Shown: positions 51,520-61,256 of the stretch, one piece after another
Numbering within the stretch: the stretch's first letter is position 1
Layout: each line of letters opens with the position of its first letter
Origin: Nocardia higoensis NBRC 100133
GTDB lineage: Bacteria > Actinomycetota > Actinomycetes > Mycobacteriales > Mycobacteriaceae
Reading direction: 5' to 3'
Assembly: GCF_000308595.1 (NCBI RefSeq)
Contig: NZ_BAGA01000038.1
Span: forward strand, 1-64,000
Length of the DNA: 64,000 nt
Translations under genes and position numbers: made by a program
The notes under the pieces: model-generated
Database searches by the model: none
The model's input: the letters and a program-made list of their open reading frames with translations, nothing else
What the model was told of the DNA's origin: nothing

Positions 51520-52874
51520 TGACCGAAGCGGCCAACAACGGCGCCTGGGGGACCGATCGCCCGATCGGAGTCGCGGTGCTCGGTATGGGCAACGTGGGCA
51601 CCGAGGTCGTGCGCATCCTGCGCGAACACGCCGAGGACCTGCGCGCCCGCGTCGGTGCCCCGGTGATCCTGCGCGGTGTCGCGGTGCGCGATCTCGGCAA
51701 GGACCGCGGCATCCCGGCCGAACTGCTGACCACCGATGCCGAGGCGCTGGTCGCGCGCGACGACGTCGACCTGGTGGTCGAGGTCGTCGGCGGCATCGAC
51801 CCGGCGCGCGCGCTGATCCTCTCGGCGCTGAACTCCGGCAAGTCGGTGGTGACCGCCAACAAGGCGCTGCTGGCCGATTACACCGGCGAACTCGCCGCCG
51901 CCGCCGAGCGCAATCGCGCCGACCTGTACTTCGAGGCCGCGGTGGCGGGCGCGATCCCCGTGGTGCGCCCGCTCATCCAGTCGTTGTCCGGCGACCGGGT
52001 CAACCGGGTGGTCGGCATCGTCAACGGCACCACCAACTTCATCCTCTCGGCGATGGACGAGACCGGCGCGGACTACTCCGCCACCCTCGCCGAGGCCACC
52101 CGCCTCGGTTACGCCGAAGCCGATCCGACCGCCGACGTCGAGGGATACGACGCCGCCGCCAAGGCCGCCATCCTGGCCTCGCTGGCCTTCCACACCCGCG
52201 TCACCGCCGCCGACGTCTACCGCGAGGGCATCTCCAAGATCAGCGCGGAGGACCTCGAGACCGCCTCCGCGGTGAACTGCACGGTCAAGCTGCTGGCAAT
52301 CTGCGAGCGAGTTCCCGCCGGCCCAGGTGAGCCCACCCCCGCCGAGGGTGGCAAGGAGCGCGTCTCGGTGCGGGTCTACCCGGCGCTGATCCCGCGCAGG
52401 CATCCGCTGGCCGCGGTGACCGGCGCCTTCAATGCCGTGGTCGTGGAGGCCGAGAACGCGGGCAGGCTGATGTTCTACGGTCAGGGCGCCGGTGGCGCGC
52501 CGACGGCCTCGGCGGTGCTCGGCGATCTGGTGATGGCCGCCCGCAACAAGTTCTTCGGTGGCCGCGCCCCGGGCGAATCGGTTTATGCTGAGCTACCGAT
52601 CGCGCCGATCGGCGATACGCCCACCCGCTATCACGTGAACCTGCAGGTCGAAGACCGTCCCGGTGTTCTGGCCAAGGTGGCGGGCGAATTCGCCAAACAC
52701 GAGGTCAGCATCTCGACGGTCCGCCAGGAAGGACACGGCGAGGGCGCTCGATTGGTCGTCGTGACCCACCACGCCGTGGAATCGGCGCTCGCGGACACCG
52801 TCGCCGCCCTCGCGGAGATGGAGTCCGTCACATCCGTGACAAGTGTCCTGAGACTGGAAGGCACCGAAGAATGA
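51519..52874 (+). CDS. hom: Homoserine dehydrogenase
   Basis: 451 aa from ATG 51519, overlapping the lysA stop. The nucleotide-binding motif is [40 protein letters not shown] carries the catalytic Lys region, and [20 protein letters not shown] is the family signature. A C-terminal ACT domain ([20 protein letters not shown]) indicates feedback control by threonine. It reduces aspartate semialdehyde to homoserine. The next start overlaps its stop by 4 bases. Confidence 0.96.
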   Translation: MTEAANNGAWGTDRPIGVAVLGMGNVGTEVVRILREHAEDLRARVGAPVILRGVAVRDLGKDRGIPAELLTTDAEALVARDDVDLVVEVVGGIDPARALILSALNSGKSVVTANKALLADYTGELAAAAERNRADLYFEAAVAGAIPVVRPLIQSLSGDRVNRVVGIVNGTTNFILSAMDETGADYSATLAEATRLGYAEADPTADVEGYDAAAKAAILASLAFHTRVTAADVYREGISKISAEDLETASAVNCTVKLLAICERVPAGPGEPTPAEGGKERVSVRVYPALIPRRHPLAAVTGAFNAVVVEAENAGRLMFYGQGAGGAPTASAVLGDLVMAARNKFFGGRAPGESVYAELPIAPIGDTPTRYHVNLQVEDRPGVLAKVAGEFAKHEVSISTVRQEGHGEGARLVVVTHHAVESALADTVAALAEMESVTSVTSVLRLEGTEE

Positions 52875-53965
52875 GTACCGCAGGCGTCGCCCCGCAGGCA
52901 GGCGTGCATTCCCGCTGGCCGGGTCTGATCGCCGCCTACCGTGACCGGCTCGAGGGCGCGGCCGATTGGGAGCCGGTCACCCTGTTCGAGGGCGGCACCC
53001 CGCTGGTGCCCGCGCCGTACCTGTCCGAGCTGACCGGGTGTGAGGTGTACCTCAAGGTCGAAGGCGCGAACCCGACCGGGTCGTTCAAGGACCGCGGCAT
53101 GACCATGGCCATGACCGATGCCAAGTACCGCGGCCAGAAGGCCGTGCTGTGCGCGTCCACCGGCAACACCTCGGCCTCGGCCGCGGCCTACGCCACCCGC
53201 GCCGGCATGACCTGCGCGGTGCTCATCCCGCAGGGCAAGATCGCGATGGGCAAGCTGGCCCAGGCGGTCATGCTCGGCGCGCAGGTCATCCAGGTCGAGG
53301 GCAACTTCGACGACTGCCTGGAGCTGGCCCGCAAGGTCACCTCGGAGTTCCCCTCCATCGGCCTGGTGAACTCGGTCAACCCGGCGCGCATCGAGGGGCA
53401 GAAGACCGCCTCCTTCGAGATCTGCGACGTGCTCGGCAAGGCGCCCGACGTGCACGCGCTGCCGGTCGGCAACGCGGGCAACATCACCGCGTACTGGCGC
53501 GGCTACCGCGAGTACTACGCCGACGGCGTCATCGGCTCGCTGCCGCGCATGCTCGGTGTGCAGGCCGCGGGGGCCGCCCCGCTGGTCAACGGAGCTCCGG
53601 TCAAGGATCCCGAGACCATCGCCACCGCCATCCGCATCGGCGCCCCGGCCTCGTGGAACGGTGCGGTCGCGGCCAAGGAGGAGTCCGGCGGCGCGTTCCG
53701 CGCGGCCACCGACGACGAGATCCTCGAGGCCTACCGCCTGGTCGCGGCCAAGGAAGGCGTGTTCGTCGAGCCCGCGTCGGCCGCCTCCGTCGCCGGCGTG
53801 CTCGCCGCCCGCAAGGAAGGCTGGCTCGAGCCCGGCCTGACCGTGGTCTGCACGGTGACCGGCAACGGCCTCAAGGACCCCGACACCGCGCTGCTCGGCA
53901 TGCCGCAGGTCGAGGCGATCGCGGTGGACCCGGTGGCCGTGGCCGCCCGTCTCGAGCTGGCCTGA
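52871..53965 (+). CDS. thrC: Threonine synthase
   Basis: 364 aa, the short bacterial type. PLP-lysine is in [20 protein letters not shown], with [20 protein letters not shown] (phosphate-binding) and [20 protein letters not shown]. The C-terminal [20 protein letters not shown] and [10 protein letters not shown] complete the fold-type II core. It converts O-phosphohomoserine to threonine. ATGA overlap with hom; thrB follows, completing the threonine branch. Confidence 0.96.
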   Translation: MSTAGVAPQAGVHSRWPGLIAAYRDRLEGAADWEPVTLFEGGTPLVPAPYLSELTGCEVYLKVEGANPTGSFKDRGMTMAMTDAKYRGQKAVLCASTGNTSASAAAYATRAGMTCAVLIPQGKIAMGKLAQAVMLGAQVIQVEGNFDDCLELARKVTSEFPSIGLVNSVNPARIEGQKTASFEICDVLGKAPDVHALPVGNAGNITAYWRGYREYYADGVIGSLPRMLGVQAAGAAPLVNGAPVKDPETIATAIRIGAPASWNGAVAAKEESGGAFRAATDDEILEAYRLVAAKEGVFVEPASAASVAGVLAARKEGWLEPGLTVVCTVTGNGLKDPDTALLGMPQVEAIAVDPVAVAARLELA

Positions 53966-53990
53966 GTTGAAATCGCGCGAACCCCAGCTG

Positions 53991-54938
53991 ATGACACGGA
54001 CGCTGCCCGCCGGTCTCACCGTGACCGCGCGGGTGCCCGCCTCCAGCGCCAACCTGGGCCCCGGATTCGATTCGCTCGGAATGGCTTTGGGCATCTACGA
54101 CGAAATCGAGGTCCGCACCACCGATTCCGGGCTGAACATCCGGGTCGAGGGTGAGGGCGCCGACGACGTGCCCTGGGGCCCCACCCATCTGGTGGTGCGG
54201 GCCATCGAACGCGGACTCGAGCACGCGGGCGTCTGGGCGGACGGCCTCGACGTGGTGTGCCGCAACGTGATTCCGCATTCGCGCGGCCTCGGTTCGTCGG
54301 CGTCCGCGGTGGTCGGCGGCCTGGCCGCCGGCTCCGGCCTCGCCGCCCGGCTCGATCCAGACCTGGCCGCGGGCGCCGATCAGCTGGTGCAGCTGGCCTC
54401 GGAATTCGAGGGACACCCGGACAATGCCGCGGCCAGCGTCCTCGGCGGCATCGTCATCTCCTGGACCGAGACCGCGGTCGAGGCGGGCGCCGAGGTGCCC
54501 GAGCACGGCCGTGTCTACCGGGCCGTCCGGCTGGATCCGCATCCCGCGCTGCGCCCGGTGGTGCTGGTCCCGGAGGTGCGGTCCTCCACCGCGCACACCC
54601 GCGGCCTGCTGCCGGAGACGGTGCCGCACGCCGACGCGGCGTTCAATGTCAGCCGGGCCGCGCTGGCCGTGGTGGCGCTCACCTCGCGTCCGGAGCTGCT
54701 GATGCCGGCCACTGTGGACCGGCTGCACCAGTCCCAGCGCGCCCCTGCGCTGCCGGTGACCACCCGGTGGATCGAGCGGCTGCGCGCGGCGGGCATCCCG
54801 GCCACGGTTTCGGGGGCGGGACCGACTGTTCTGGCCCTGCCGACCAGCGACTTTCCGGCCGAACTCAGGGATCTCGCGGTAGCCGAGGGGCTGCGGGTGA
54901 TCGAGCCGGGAGTGGCCGACGGGGTCCGGGTCAGCTGA
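53991..54938 (+). CDS. thrB: Homoserine kinase
   Basis: 315 aa from ATG 53991; a TTG at 53967 would add eight residues. The GHMP-kinase N-terminus [20 protein letters not shown] and the ATP-binding [20 protein letters not shown] are present, and the C-terminal motif [20 protein letters not shown] closes the active site. It phosphorylates homoserine for threonine synthase. Last gene of the aspartate-family cluster, with 26 bases after the thrC stop. Confidence 0.95.
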   Translation: MTRTLPAGLTVTARVPASSANLGPGFDSLGMALGIYDEIEVRTTDSGLNIRVEGEGADDVPWGPTHLVVRAIERGLEHAGVWADGLDVVCRNVIPHSRGLGSSASAVVGGLAAGSGLAARLDPDLAAGADQLVQLASEFEGHPDNAAASVLGGIVISWTETAVEAGAEVPEHGRVYRAVRLDPHPALRPVVLVPEVRSSTAHTRGLLPETVPHADAAFNVSRAALAVVALTSRPELLMPATVDRLHQSQRAPALPVTTRWIERLRAAGIPATVSGAGPTVLALPTSDFPAELRDLAVAEGLRVIEPGVADGVRVS

Positions 54939-55246
54939 CGGCGCGTCCGTCTTGCCGAGTTTCACCGAATCCAGCTATCCTGGGCGTGTCCGTACATCGT
55001 GCGCATCAGACGCCGGTGCTTCATCAGGGCAATCGCTCCAGCAGGCTCCAGGCTCGAGCCTCCAGGCCATGGGGGTACTGCGCAGCTGTGCAACTGGAAT
55101 GATCTCTCCCACCTTTCACCACCGGTGGCGAAGCCTCCGGTCCGGCGGAGCAGGCGATACGGCAACACCGAGTCCGGCACAGTGCCCGGACTGCGGACGA
55201 ACCCCTCGACTCAGCACACGGCATTCGAGGGAAGGAAAGGATTTCC
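54939..55246 (+). promoter_or_regulatory. Leader region of rho, about 308 bases
   Basis: No gene is seen between thrB and rho. The stretch probably holds the rho promoter (CAGCTATCCTGGG near 54971 resembles a -10 region) and a long untranslated leader. Rho commonly regulates its own leader by termination; an autoregulatory role here is an inference. Confidence 0.45.
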
Positions 55247-57343
55247 GTGACAGATACGGACCTGCTCGCGACACCCGGGGTGGATTCCAACCCAAGTTCC
55301 TCGGGCGGCCGCGAAAGTGAATCCGGACAGATTTCGAAGATGAGCGAACATACCGACGTCGCACGATCGGGGCTGACTGGGATGTTGTTGCCGCAGTTGC
55401 GCGCCCTCGCCGGAGAACTCGGGATCCGAGGCACCTCCGGGATGCGCAAGGGCGATCTGATCGCCGCCATCAAAGAGAATCAGGCAGGCAAGGCCGCCAA
55501 GTCCGACAAGCCGGCCCGCTCCGACGCGAAGGCCGAGCAGACCGCTCTCGACGTGCAGGCCCCCGCGAAGGGCAAGTCCGCGGAGAAGCCCGCCGCCGAG
55601 CCGAAGGGCGCCGACGACAAGGCCGCCGCGAAGGCCGCCGACCGCAAGGCCGTCGATGGCAAGGGCGCCGAGGTGAAGGACGCCGCCGAGGTGAAGGACG
55701 CCGCGCCGAGCGCGCAGGCCGCCGCCTCGACGCAGGCGCCCGCCGCGCAGCCCGATTCGGCCGCGGGAGAGGCGCAGAGCTCCTCCGATGGCGGCGAGGA
55801 TTCCGGTCGCGAGCCGGGTCAGCGTGGTCGTGGTCGCCAGCGGCGCGGCCGCGAGCAGGCCCGCTCGGGCGGCGACAATGCCGAGGCGCAGGAGTCGAAG
55901 TCCGACGGCGACTCCGGTGAGCGCAGGCGCGATCGCAATCAGGGTGAGCGCAGCCAGCAGGGTGACCGCGGCCAGCAGGGTGAGCGCGGCCAGCAGGGTG
56001 AGCGCGGTCAACAGGGCGAGCGCGGTCAGAGCCAGGGCGATCGTGGCCCACAGGGCGGCGGTCGCAACGACGCCCGCGGCGGTGACGACGACGAGAGCGG
56101 TCGCGGACGGCGGGGACGTCGGTTCCGTGAGCGTCGCCGTGGGCGTGATCGCGAAGCCGGCGGCGGTGAGAGCCGTGAGCTCGAGATCCGCGAGGACGAC
56201 GTGCTGCAGCCGGTCGCGGGCATCCTCGACGTGCTGGACAACTACGCCTTCGTGCGCACTTCGGGCTACCTGGCCGGGCCCAACGACGTCTACGTGTCGA
56301 TGAACCTGGTCCGCAAGAACGGCCTGCGCCGCGGCGACGCGATCACCGGCGCCGTGCGCGCCCCGCGCGACGGCGAGCAGGGCAGCCAGCGGCAGAAGTT
56401 CGACCCGCTGGTGCGGCTGGACACCGTCAACGGCGGCGACGTCGAGGCGGCCAAGCGTCGTCCGGAGTTCGGCAAGCTGACCCCGCTGTACCCGAACCAG
56501 CGCCTGCGGCTGGAAACCCAGCCCAACAAGCTGACCACGCGCGTGATCGATCTGATCATGCCGATCGGCAAGGGCCAGCGCGCGCTGATCGTGTCCCCGC
56601 CGAAGGCCGGTAAGACCACGATCCTGCAGGACATCGCCAATGCGATCGCGACCAACAACCCCGAGTGCTACCTGATGGTCGTGCTGGTCGACGAGCGTCC
56701 CGAAGAGGTCACCGATATGCAGCGTTCGGTGAAGGGTGAGGTGATCGCCTCCACCTTCGACCGTCCGCCGAGCGATCACACCTCGGTCGCCGAGCTGGCC
56801 ATCGAGCGGGCCAAGCGCCTGGTCGAAATGGGCAAAGATGTTGTGGTGCTGCTGGACTCGATCACCCGATTGGGCCGTGCGTACAACAACTCCTCGCCCG
56901 CCTCGGGCCGCATCCTCTCCGGTGGCGTCGACTCGACCGCGCTGTACCCGCCCAAGCGGTTCCTCGGCGCGGCGCGCAATATCGAGAACGGCGGCTCGCT
57001 GACGATCATCGCCACCGCCATGGTGGAAACCGGCTCGACCGGTGACACGGTGATCTTCGAGGAGTTCAAGGGCACCGGCAACGCCGAGCTCAAGCTCGAC
57101 CGCAAGATCGCCGAGCGGCGCGTGTTCCCCGCGGTGGACGTCAACCCGTCCGGCACCCGCAAGGACGAGCTGCTGCTCAACCCCGACGAGGCAGCGGTCC
57201 TGCACAAGCTGCGCCGCGTGCTCTCCGGTCTGGACTCGCATCAGGCGATCGACCTGCTGATCGACCGTCTCAAGAAGTCGAAGAACAATCTCGAGTTCCT
57301 GATGCAGGTCAGCAAGACCGCGCCGGGCGCGCTGGACGAGTAG
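55247..57343 (+). CDS. rho: Transcription termination factor Rho
   Basis: 698 aa from GTG 55247. The SAP-like N-terminus (LLPQLRALAGELGIRGTSGM) is followed by a long insert of about 230 residues, Lys/Ala/Glu-rich and then Arg/Gly/Gln-rich, with five QGERGQ-like hexapeptides at residues 232-261. The RNA-binding cold-shock-like domain (VAGILDVLDNYAFVRTSGYL) and the ATPase core follow: P-loop VSPPKAGKTTILQDIANAIA, VLLDSITRLGRAYNNSSPAS, and R-loop IFEEFKGTGNAELKLDRKIA. The insert is the actinobacterial type that binds RNA and is thought to help Rho act on structured, GC-rich transcripts. Confidence 0.96.
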   Translation: MTDTDLLATPGVDSNPSSSGGRESESGQISKMSEHTDVARSGLTGMLLPQLRALAGELGIRGTSGMRKGDLIAAIKENQAGKAAKSDKPARSDAKAEQTALDVQAPAKGKSAEKPAAEPKGADDKAAAKAADRKAVDGKGAEVKDAAEVKDAAPSAQAAASTQAPAAQPDSAAGEAQSSSDGGEDSGREPGQRGRGRQRRGREQARSGGDNAEAQESKSDGDSGERRRDRNQGERSQQGDRGQQGERGQQGERGQQGERGQSQGDRGPQGGGRNDARGGDDDESGRGRRGRRFRERRRGRDREAGGGESRELEIREDDVLQPVAGILDVLDNYAFVRTSGYLAGPNDVYVSMNLVRKNGLRRGDAITGAVRAPRDGEQGSQRQKFDPLVRLDTVNGGDVEAAKRRPEFGKLTPLYPNQRLRLETQPNKLTTRVIDLIMPIGKGQRALIVSPPKAGKTTILQDIANAIATNNPECYLMVVLVDERPEEVTDMQRSVKGEVIASTFDRPPSDHTSVAELAIERAKRLVEMGKDVVVLLDSITRLGRAYNNSSPASGRILSGGVDSTALYPPKRFLGAARNIENGGSLTIIATAMVETGSTGDTVIFEEFKGTGNAELKLDRKIAERRVFPAVDVNPSGTRKDELLLNPDEAAVLHKLRRVLSGLDSHQAIDLLIDRLKKSKNNLEFLMQVSKTAPGALDE
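55940..56029 (+). repeat. Five 18-bp tandem repeats inside rho
   Basis: Units based on CAGGGTGAGCGCGGCCAG occur five times in phase with codons (55940, 55958, 55976, 55994, 56012). They encode QGERSQ, QGDRGQ, QGERGQ, QGERGQ, QGERGQ. Units 3 and 4 are almost identical in bases, suggesting recent expansion. Confidence 0.9.
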
Positions 57344-57368
57344 TCCCCGCCGGACCGACATCGAACCC

Positions 57369-57405
57369 AGAGGGCCCCCAGGATTGGGGGCCCTCTCATT
57401 TTTCG
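57369..57405 (+). terminator. Strong intrinsic terminator after rho
   Basis: AGAGGGCCCCC (57369-57379) and GGGGGCCCTCT (57386-57396) are exact 11-bp arms around a 6-base loop (AGGATT), followed by CATTTTTCGTTTT. It is one of the clearest intrinsic terminators in the window. Confidence 0.92.
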
Positions 57406-57504
57406 TTTTCCGCCGAACCGCGGTCGGCGGCGACTCTAGGGTGTGAAACGTATCGACTTCACTATCTTCGAAGAGCGGCTATGCGTACTGCAAAGAACGA
57501 GTTC

Positions 57505-57816
57505 ATGCGAACCCCCATCCGACTCACAGTCGCCGCACTCGCCGGCGCCACCCTGATCGCCGGTATCGGCGCCGGGGCGGCGATGGCCGAACCCGCCCCG
57601 GTGCCCGATCCCGGACCGTCGAGGACCGGCTCGTCGATGATCGACTTCGCCGATCTCGGATCGAGCATGGGGTCATCGGCCCTCCAGCGCGGCGACATCC
57701 TGAGCGCGCTCGCCATCCTGGTGAACATCCCCTTCCCGATCCTGATCGGCGGGTTCTGCGATGCGACCTCGATGTCCGGGACCGGAGGGGAAGGCAACAT
57801 CTGCGCGGCGTTCTGA
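57505..57816 (+). CDS. Small secreted protein
   Basis: 103 aa from ATG 57505 (another ATG lies 8 codons upstream at 57481). The signal peptide [20 protein letters not shown] leads to [10 protein letters not shown], with likely cleavage after AMA. The mature part is about 70 residues: a Pro-rich start, [20 protein letters not shown], then a hydrophobic stretch [20 protein letters not shown] and a Gly-rich end with a second Cys ([10 protein letters not shown]). I do not recognise a family. It is a single gene between rho and rpmE. Confidence 0.6.
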   Translation: MRTPIRLTVAALAGATLIAGIGAGAAMAEPAPVPDPGPSRTGSSMIDFADLGSSMGSSALQRGDILSALAILVNIPFPILIGGFCDATSMSGTGGEGNICAAF

Positions 57817-58033
57817 GCCGGGGGCCCGGGCCGGCGTGGTGCCGAACGGTCTCCGGCTGTCGGGAACAAAGGGCATCCGAGGGTGGTTGTGGGAGGGTGA
57901 CGACGGTTCTGGCATACTGGATCGCCGTGCGTCCGCCGCGTTTCGCGGACAATCCCGCCTAGTCGGTCCCGGTTCACGTCCCGATCACGAAAACGATCTG
58001 GGCGACCCGGCGGCCAATATCGAGAGGACACCC

Positions 58034-58267
58034 ATGAAGGCCGGAATCCACCCGACCTACGTCGACACCACTGTCGTCTGCGGTTGTGGCAACACCTTCC
58101 AGACTCGCAGCACCAAGGAGTCCGGACAGATCACCGTCGAGGTCTGCTCGCAGTGCCATCCGTTCTACACCGGCAAGCAGAAGATCCTCGACACCGGCGG
58201 TCGCGTGGCCCGCTTCGAGGCCCGCTACGGCAAGCGCGCCGGCAAGAAGGCCGACGACGCCAAGTAG
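58034..58267 (+). CDS. rpmE: 50S ribosomal protein L31
   Basis: 77 aa from ATG 58034, with GAGAGGA upstream. [20 protein letters not shown] and [20 protein letters not shown] give the four zinc Cys (CxC and CxxC), so this is the zinc-binding form that can be replaced under zinc starvation. The basic tail ([14 protein letters not shown]) contacts rRNA. A strong terminator follows. Confidence 0.97.
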   Translation: MKAGIHPTYVDTTVVCGCGNTFQTRSTKESGQITVEVCSQCHPFYTGKQKILDTGGRVARFEARYGKRAGKKADDAK

Positions 58268-58275
58268 CTTCCTCG

Positions 58276-58320
58276 CCGACGCCCGGTCCTGCATCGCAGG
58301 CCCGGGCGTCGGTGTTTTTT
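58276..58320 (+). terminator. Intrinsic terminator after rpmE
   Basis: A near-perfect stem of about 17 bp runs from CCGACGCCCGG (58276-58286) to CCGGGCGTCGG (ending 58312), with a 3-base loop (ATC). TGTTTTTT follows at 58313-58320. Confidence 0.88.
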
Positions 58321-58384
58321 CTCCCAGCACGTCAGGGCCGCGACATCGGGTGGCGCGCCCATCTTTCGAGAAAGAGGAAGAAAC

Positions 58385-59455
58385 ATGACGCAGCCGTCCG
58401 CGATCGACGACATCCTGGCCGAGCACGCGGGGCTGGAGACCCAGCTGGCCGATCCGGCGCTGCACAACGATCCGACGGCCGCCCGCCGGGTCGGCAAGCG
58501 ATTCGCCGAACTGGCGCCGGTCATGGCCACCTACCGCAAGCTCGAGTCCGCCAAGGACGACCTGAGCGCGGCCAGGGAACTCGCCGCCGACGACCCGTCC
58601 TTCGCCGCCGAGGTGCCCGAGCTGGAACGCCAGGTCGAGGAATTCGAGCAGGCGCTGGCCGACCTGCTTGCCCCGCGTGACCCGCACGACGGCGACGACG
58701 TGGTGCTCGAGGTGAAATCCGGCGAAGGCGGCGAGGAGTCCGCGCTGTTCGCCGCCGATCTGGCCCGGATGTACATCCGCTATGCCGAACAACGCGGCTG
58801 GCGGGTGGAAGTGCTCGACGCCACGGTCTCCGACCTGGGCGGGTACAAGGAAGCGACGCTGTCGATCAAGAGCCGCGACGCCGCGCGCGACGGCGTGTGG
58901 TCGCGATTCAAGTTCGAAGGCGGCGTGCACCGGGTGCAGCGCGTGCCGGTCACCGAATCGCAGGGCCGGATCCACACCTCGGCCGCGGGCGTGCTCATCT
59001 ACCCCGAGCCCGACGAGGTGGCCGAGGTGCAGATCGACGACACCGATCTGCGCATCGACGTCTACCGGTCCTCGGGCAAGGGCGGCCAGGGCGTCAATAC
59101 CACCGACTCGGCGGTGCGCATCACCCACCTGCCCACCGGCATCGTGGTGACCTGCCAGAACGAGCGCTCTCAGCTGCAGAACAAGGCCCGCGCCATGCAG
59201 GTGCTCGCGGCGCGGCTGCAGGCGCTGGCCGAGGAACAGGCCGAGCAGGAAGCCGCCGCCGGACGCGCCGTGCAGGTGCGCACCGTGGACCGCTCCGAGC
59301 GCATCCGCACCTACAACTTCCCGGAGAACCGGATCACCGACCATCGCATCGGCTACAAGTCGCACAACCTGGACGCGGTGCTCGACGGCGATCTCGACGC
59401 CCTGCTCGACGCGCTGGGCAAGGCCGACCGTGAGGCGCGCATGGCCGCGGAGTGA
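58385..59455 (+). CDS. prfA: Peptide chain release factor 1
   Basis: 356 aa from ATG 58385, with GAAAGAGGAAG upstream. The stop-codon recognition region has [20 protein letters not shown] (the PxT anticodon-like tripeptide is PVT). The catalytic GGQ is in [20 protein letters not shown] (residues about 233-235). It recognises UAA and UAG. The prmC gene that methylates the GGQ glutamine follows directly. Confidence 0.97.
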   Translation: MTQPSAIDDILAEHAGLETQLADPALHNDPTAARRVGKRFAELAPVMATYRKLESAKDDLSAARELAADDPSFAAEVPELERQVEEFEQALADLLAPRDPHDGDDVVLEVKSGEGGEESALFAADLARMYIRYAEQRGWRVEVLDATVSDLGGYKEATLSIKSRDAARDGVWSRFKFEGGVHRVQRVPVTESQGRIHTSAAGVLIYPEPDEVAEVQIDDTDLRIDVYRSSGKGGQGVNTTDSAVRITHLPTGIVVTCQNERSQLQNKARAMQVLAARLQALAEEQAEQEAAAGRAVQVRTVDRSERIRTYNFPENRITDHRIGYKSHNLDAVLDGDLDALLDALGKADREARMAAE

Positions 59456-59543
59456 GGCCACTGCCTGCTCGACGCGCTGGGCACGGGAGCGCCGATCTCG
59501 GCCTGCGCGCCGGCCCCACCCTGCCATCGGGCACAGTGGGGGC

Positions 59544-60434
59544 GTGAGCAGAACAGCCTTGCGCCCGGTCATCGAATCCGCGTCGGAGCAGTTGCGGTCG
59601 GCGGGCGTGCCGAGTCCGCGCGCGGACGCCGAACTGCTGGCCGCGCACCTGCTTGGCGTCGAACGCCCTCGCCTGGCGCTGGTGCCGATGGTCGAGGCGG
59701 GCATGCTCGAGCGCTATCAGGCACTGGTCGACCGCCGCGCGCGCCGCGAGCCGTTGCAGTATCTGACCGGCGTCGCGTTCATGGGGGAGATCGACCTCGC
59801 CGTCGGACCCGGGGTCTTCGTGCCGCGCCCGGAGACCGAGCTGCTGTTCGCCTGGGCGCTGGCCCACCTGGAATCGCTGCCGCGCGATCACCCGCCGACC
59901 GTGGTCGACCTGTGCACCGGCACCGGCGCGCTCGCCCTGGCCGTCGCGCACGCCAGGCCCGACGCCCGGGTCCACGCCGTCGAGATCGATCCCGACGCCC
60001 TGACCTGGGCCAGGCGCAATGCCGACGCCCGGATCGCCGACGGCGACACCCCGATCGTCCTGCACGCCGACGACGTCACCGCCCCCGACCTGCTCACCGA
60101 GCTGAACGGGCGCGTCGACCTCGTGCTGTCGAACCCGCCCTACATTCCCGAAGGCGCCGAACTCGAGCCGGAGGTCGCCGAACACGACCCGCACCGGGCC
60201 CTCTTCGGCGGCCCCGACGGCCTGGACGTGATCCGGGCCATGCTGCCGACCGTGGCCCGCCTGCTGCGGCCCGGCGGCGCCACCGGCATCGAGCACGACG
60301 ACACCAACGGCTCCGCGCTGGCCGCCCTGCTGCGCGACAGCGGTGCGTTCACCGATGTCGTCGAACACCCCGACCTCGCCGGCCGCCCGCGTTTCGTGGT
60401 GGCGCGCAGAGCCGTGCAGGCCTATCCGGCGTGA
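59544..60434 (+). CDS. prmC: Release-factor glutamine methyltransferase
   Basis: 296 aa from GTG 59544 (SRTALRPVIESASEQLRSAG); upstream in-frame extension overlaps prfA and is rejected. The N-terminal helical domain contains RREPLQYLTGVAFMGEIDLA and GVFVPRPETELL. The SAM-binding core has VVDLCTGTGALALAVAHARP, and the substrate motif NPPY is in DLVLSNPPYIPEGAELEPEV. It N5-methylates the Gln of the GGQ in release factors 1 and 2, fitting its place after prfA. Confidence 0.95.
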   Translation: MSRTALRPVIESASEQLRSAGVPSPRADAELLAAHLLGVERPRLALVPMVEAGMLERYQALVDRRARREPLQYLTGVAFMGEIDLAVGPGVFVPRPETELLFAWALAHLESLPRDHPPTVVDLCTGTGALALAVAHARPDARVHAVEIDPDALTWARRNADARIADGDTPIVLHADDVTAPDLLTELNGRVDLVLSNPPYIPEGAELEPEVAEHDPHRALFGGPDGLDVIRAMLPTVARLLRPGGATGIEHDDTNGSALAALLRDSGAFTDVVEHPDLAGRPRFVVARRAVQAYPA

Positions 60435-60562
60435 TGGCCGGCCGGAGACTCGGTCTGTCCGGTAGCGCACGGGGGAGCGTGACACCGGGCGCGGACATCG
60501 TGCCGGCGGGGCAGCGACGGCCTGATAGCGGTCGTCGGCGCGCCGCGTGACAGGATGGTGGC

Positions 60563-61228
60563 GTGAGTACCGTCTACGATTGCGCGGATCCCGATTCGCG
60601 CGCTGCCGGACTGACCGCGGCCACCAGCGCCCTGAAGTCCGGGCGACTCGTGGTGATGCCCACCGACACCCTGTACGGACTGGCGGCCGACGCGTTCGAC
60701 TCGACCGCTGTCGCCGAATTGCTGGCCGCCAAGCGGCGCGGCCGCGACATGCCGGTCCCGGTGCTGGTCGGGTCCTGGAACACGATCGACGGGCTGGTGT
60801 TCTCGGTGCGCCCGCAGGCCAGGGAGCTGATCCGGGCGTTCTGGCCCGGCGGCCTGAGTCTCGTTGTGCAGCAGGCGCCTTCGCTGGCCTGGGATCTGGG
60901 CGATACCCGCGGCACGGTGATGCTGCGGATGCCCCTGCATCCGGTCGCGCTCGATCTGCTGCGCGAGGTGGGCCCGCTCGCGGTCTCCAGCGCCAATGTC
61001 TCCGGTCAGCCGCCCGCCGCCACCGCGGCCGCGGCGCGCGAACAGCTCGGCAGCCTGGTCTCGGTCTACCTCGACGGCGGCCCGGCCGCGCACGCGGTGG
61101 CTTCCACCATCGTCGACCTGACCGCCGATCAGCCCCGAGTGCTGCGCGAGGGCGCGGTCGCGGTCGCCGAGATCGCCGAAGTGCTCGGGATGTCGCCGGA
61201 CGAACTGACCGGCACCACGGCCCGGTGA
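60563..61228 (+). CDS. L-threonylcarbamoyladenylate synthase (Sua5/YrdC/YciO)
   Basis: 221 aa from GTG 60563. The YrdC-type domain is seen in GRLVVMPTDTLYGLAADAFD, AELLAAKRRGRDMPVPVLVG (the KxRP-like block), and VGPLAVSSANVSGQPPAATA with the conserved SSAN. It makes threonylcarbamoyl-AMP for the t6A37 modification of tRNAs reading ANN codons. It lacks the C-terminal Sua5 domain, so it is the short form. It follows prmC, as in mycobacteria. Confidence 0.92.
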   Translation: MSTVYDCADPDSRAAGLTAATSALKSGRLVVMPTDTLYGLAADAFDSTAVAELLAAKRRGRDMPVPVLVGSWNTIDGLVFSVRPQARELIRAFWPGGLSLVVQQAPSLAWDLGDTRGTVMLRMPLHPVALDLLREVGPLAVSSANVSGQPPAATAAAAREQLGSLVSVYLDGGPAAHAVASTIVDLTADQPRVLREGAVAVAEIAEVLGMSPDELTGTTAR

Positions 61229-61256
61229 GGCGTGTGAGCGACCGCGTGATCGGACG

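Noticed and set aside
55940..56029. CRISPR-like array
   Set aside because: The repeats are contiguous, 18 bp, in phase with rho codons and without spacers. No CRISPR array or cas gene was seen in the window.
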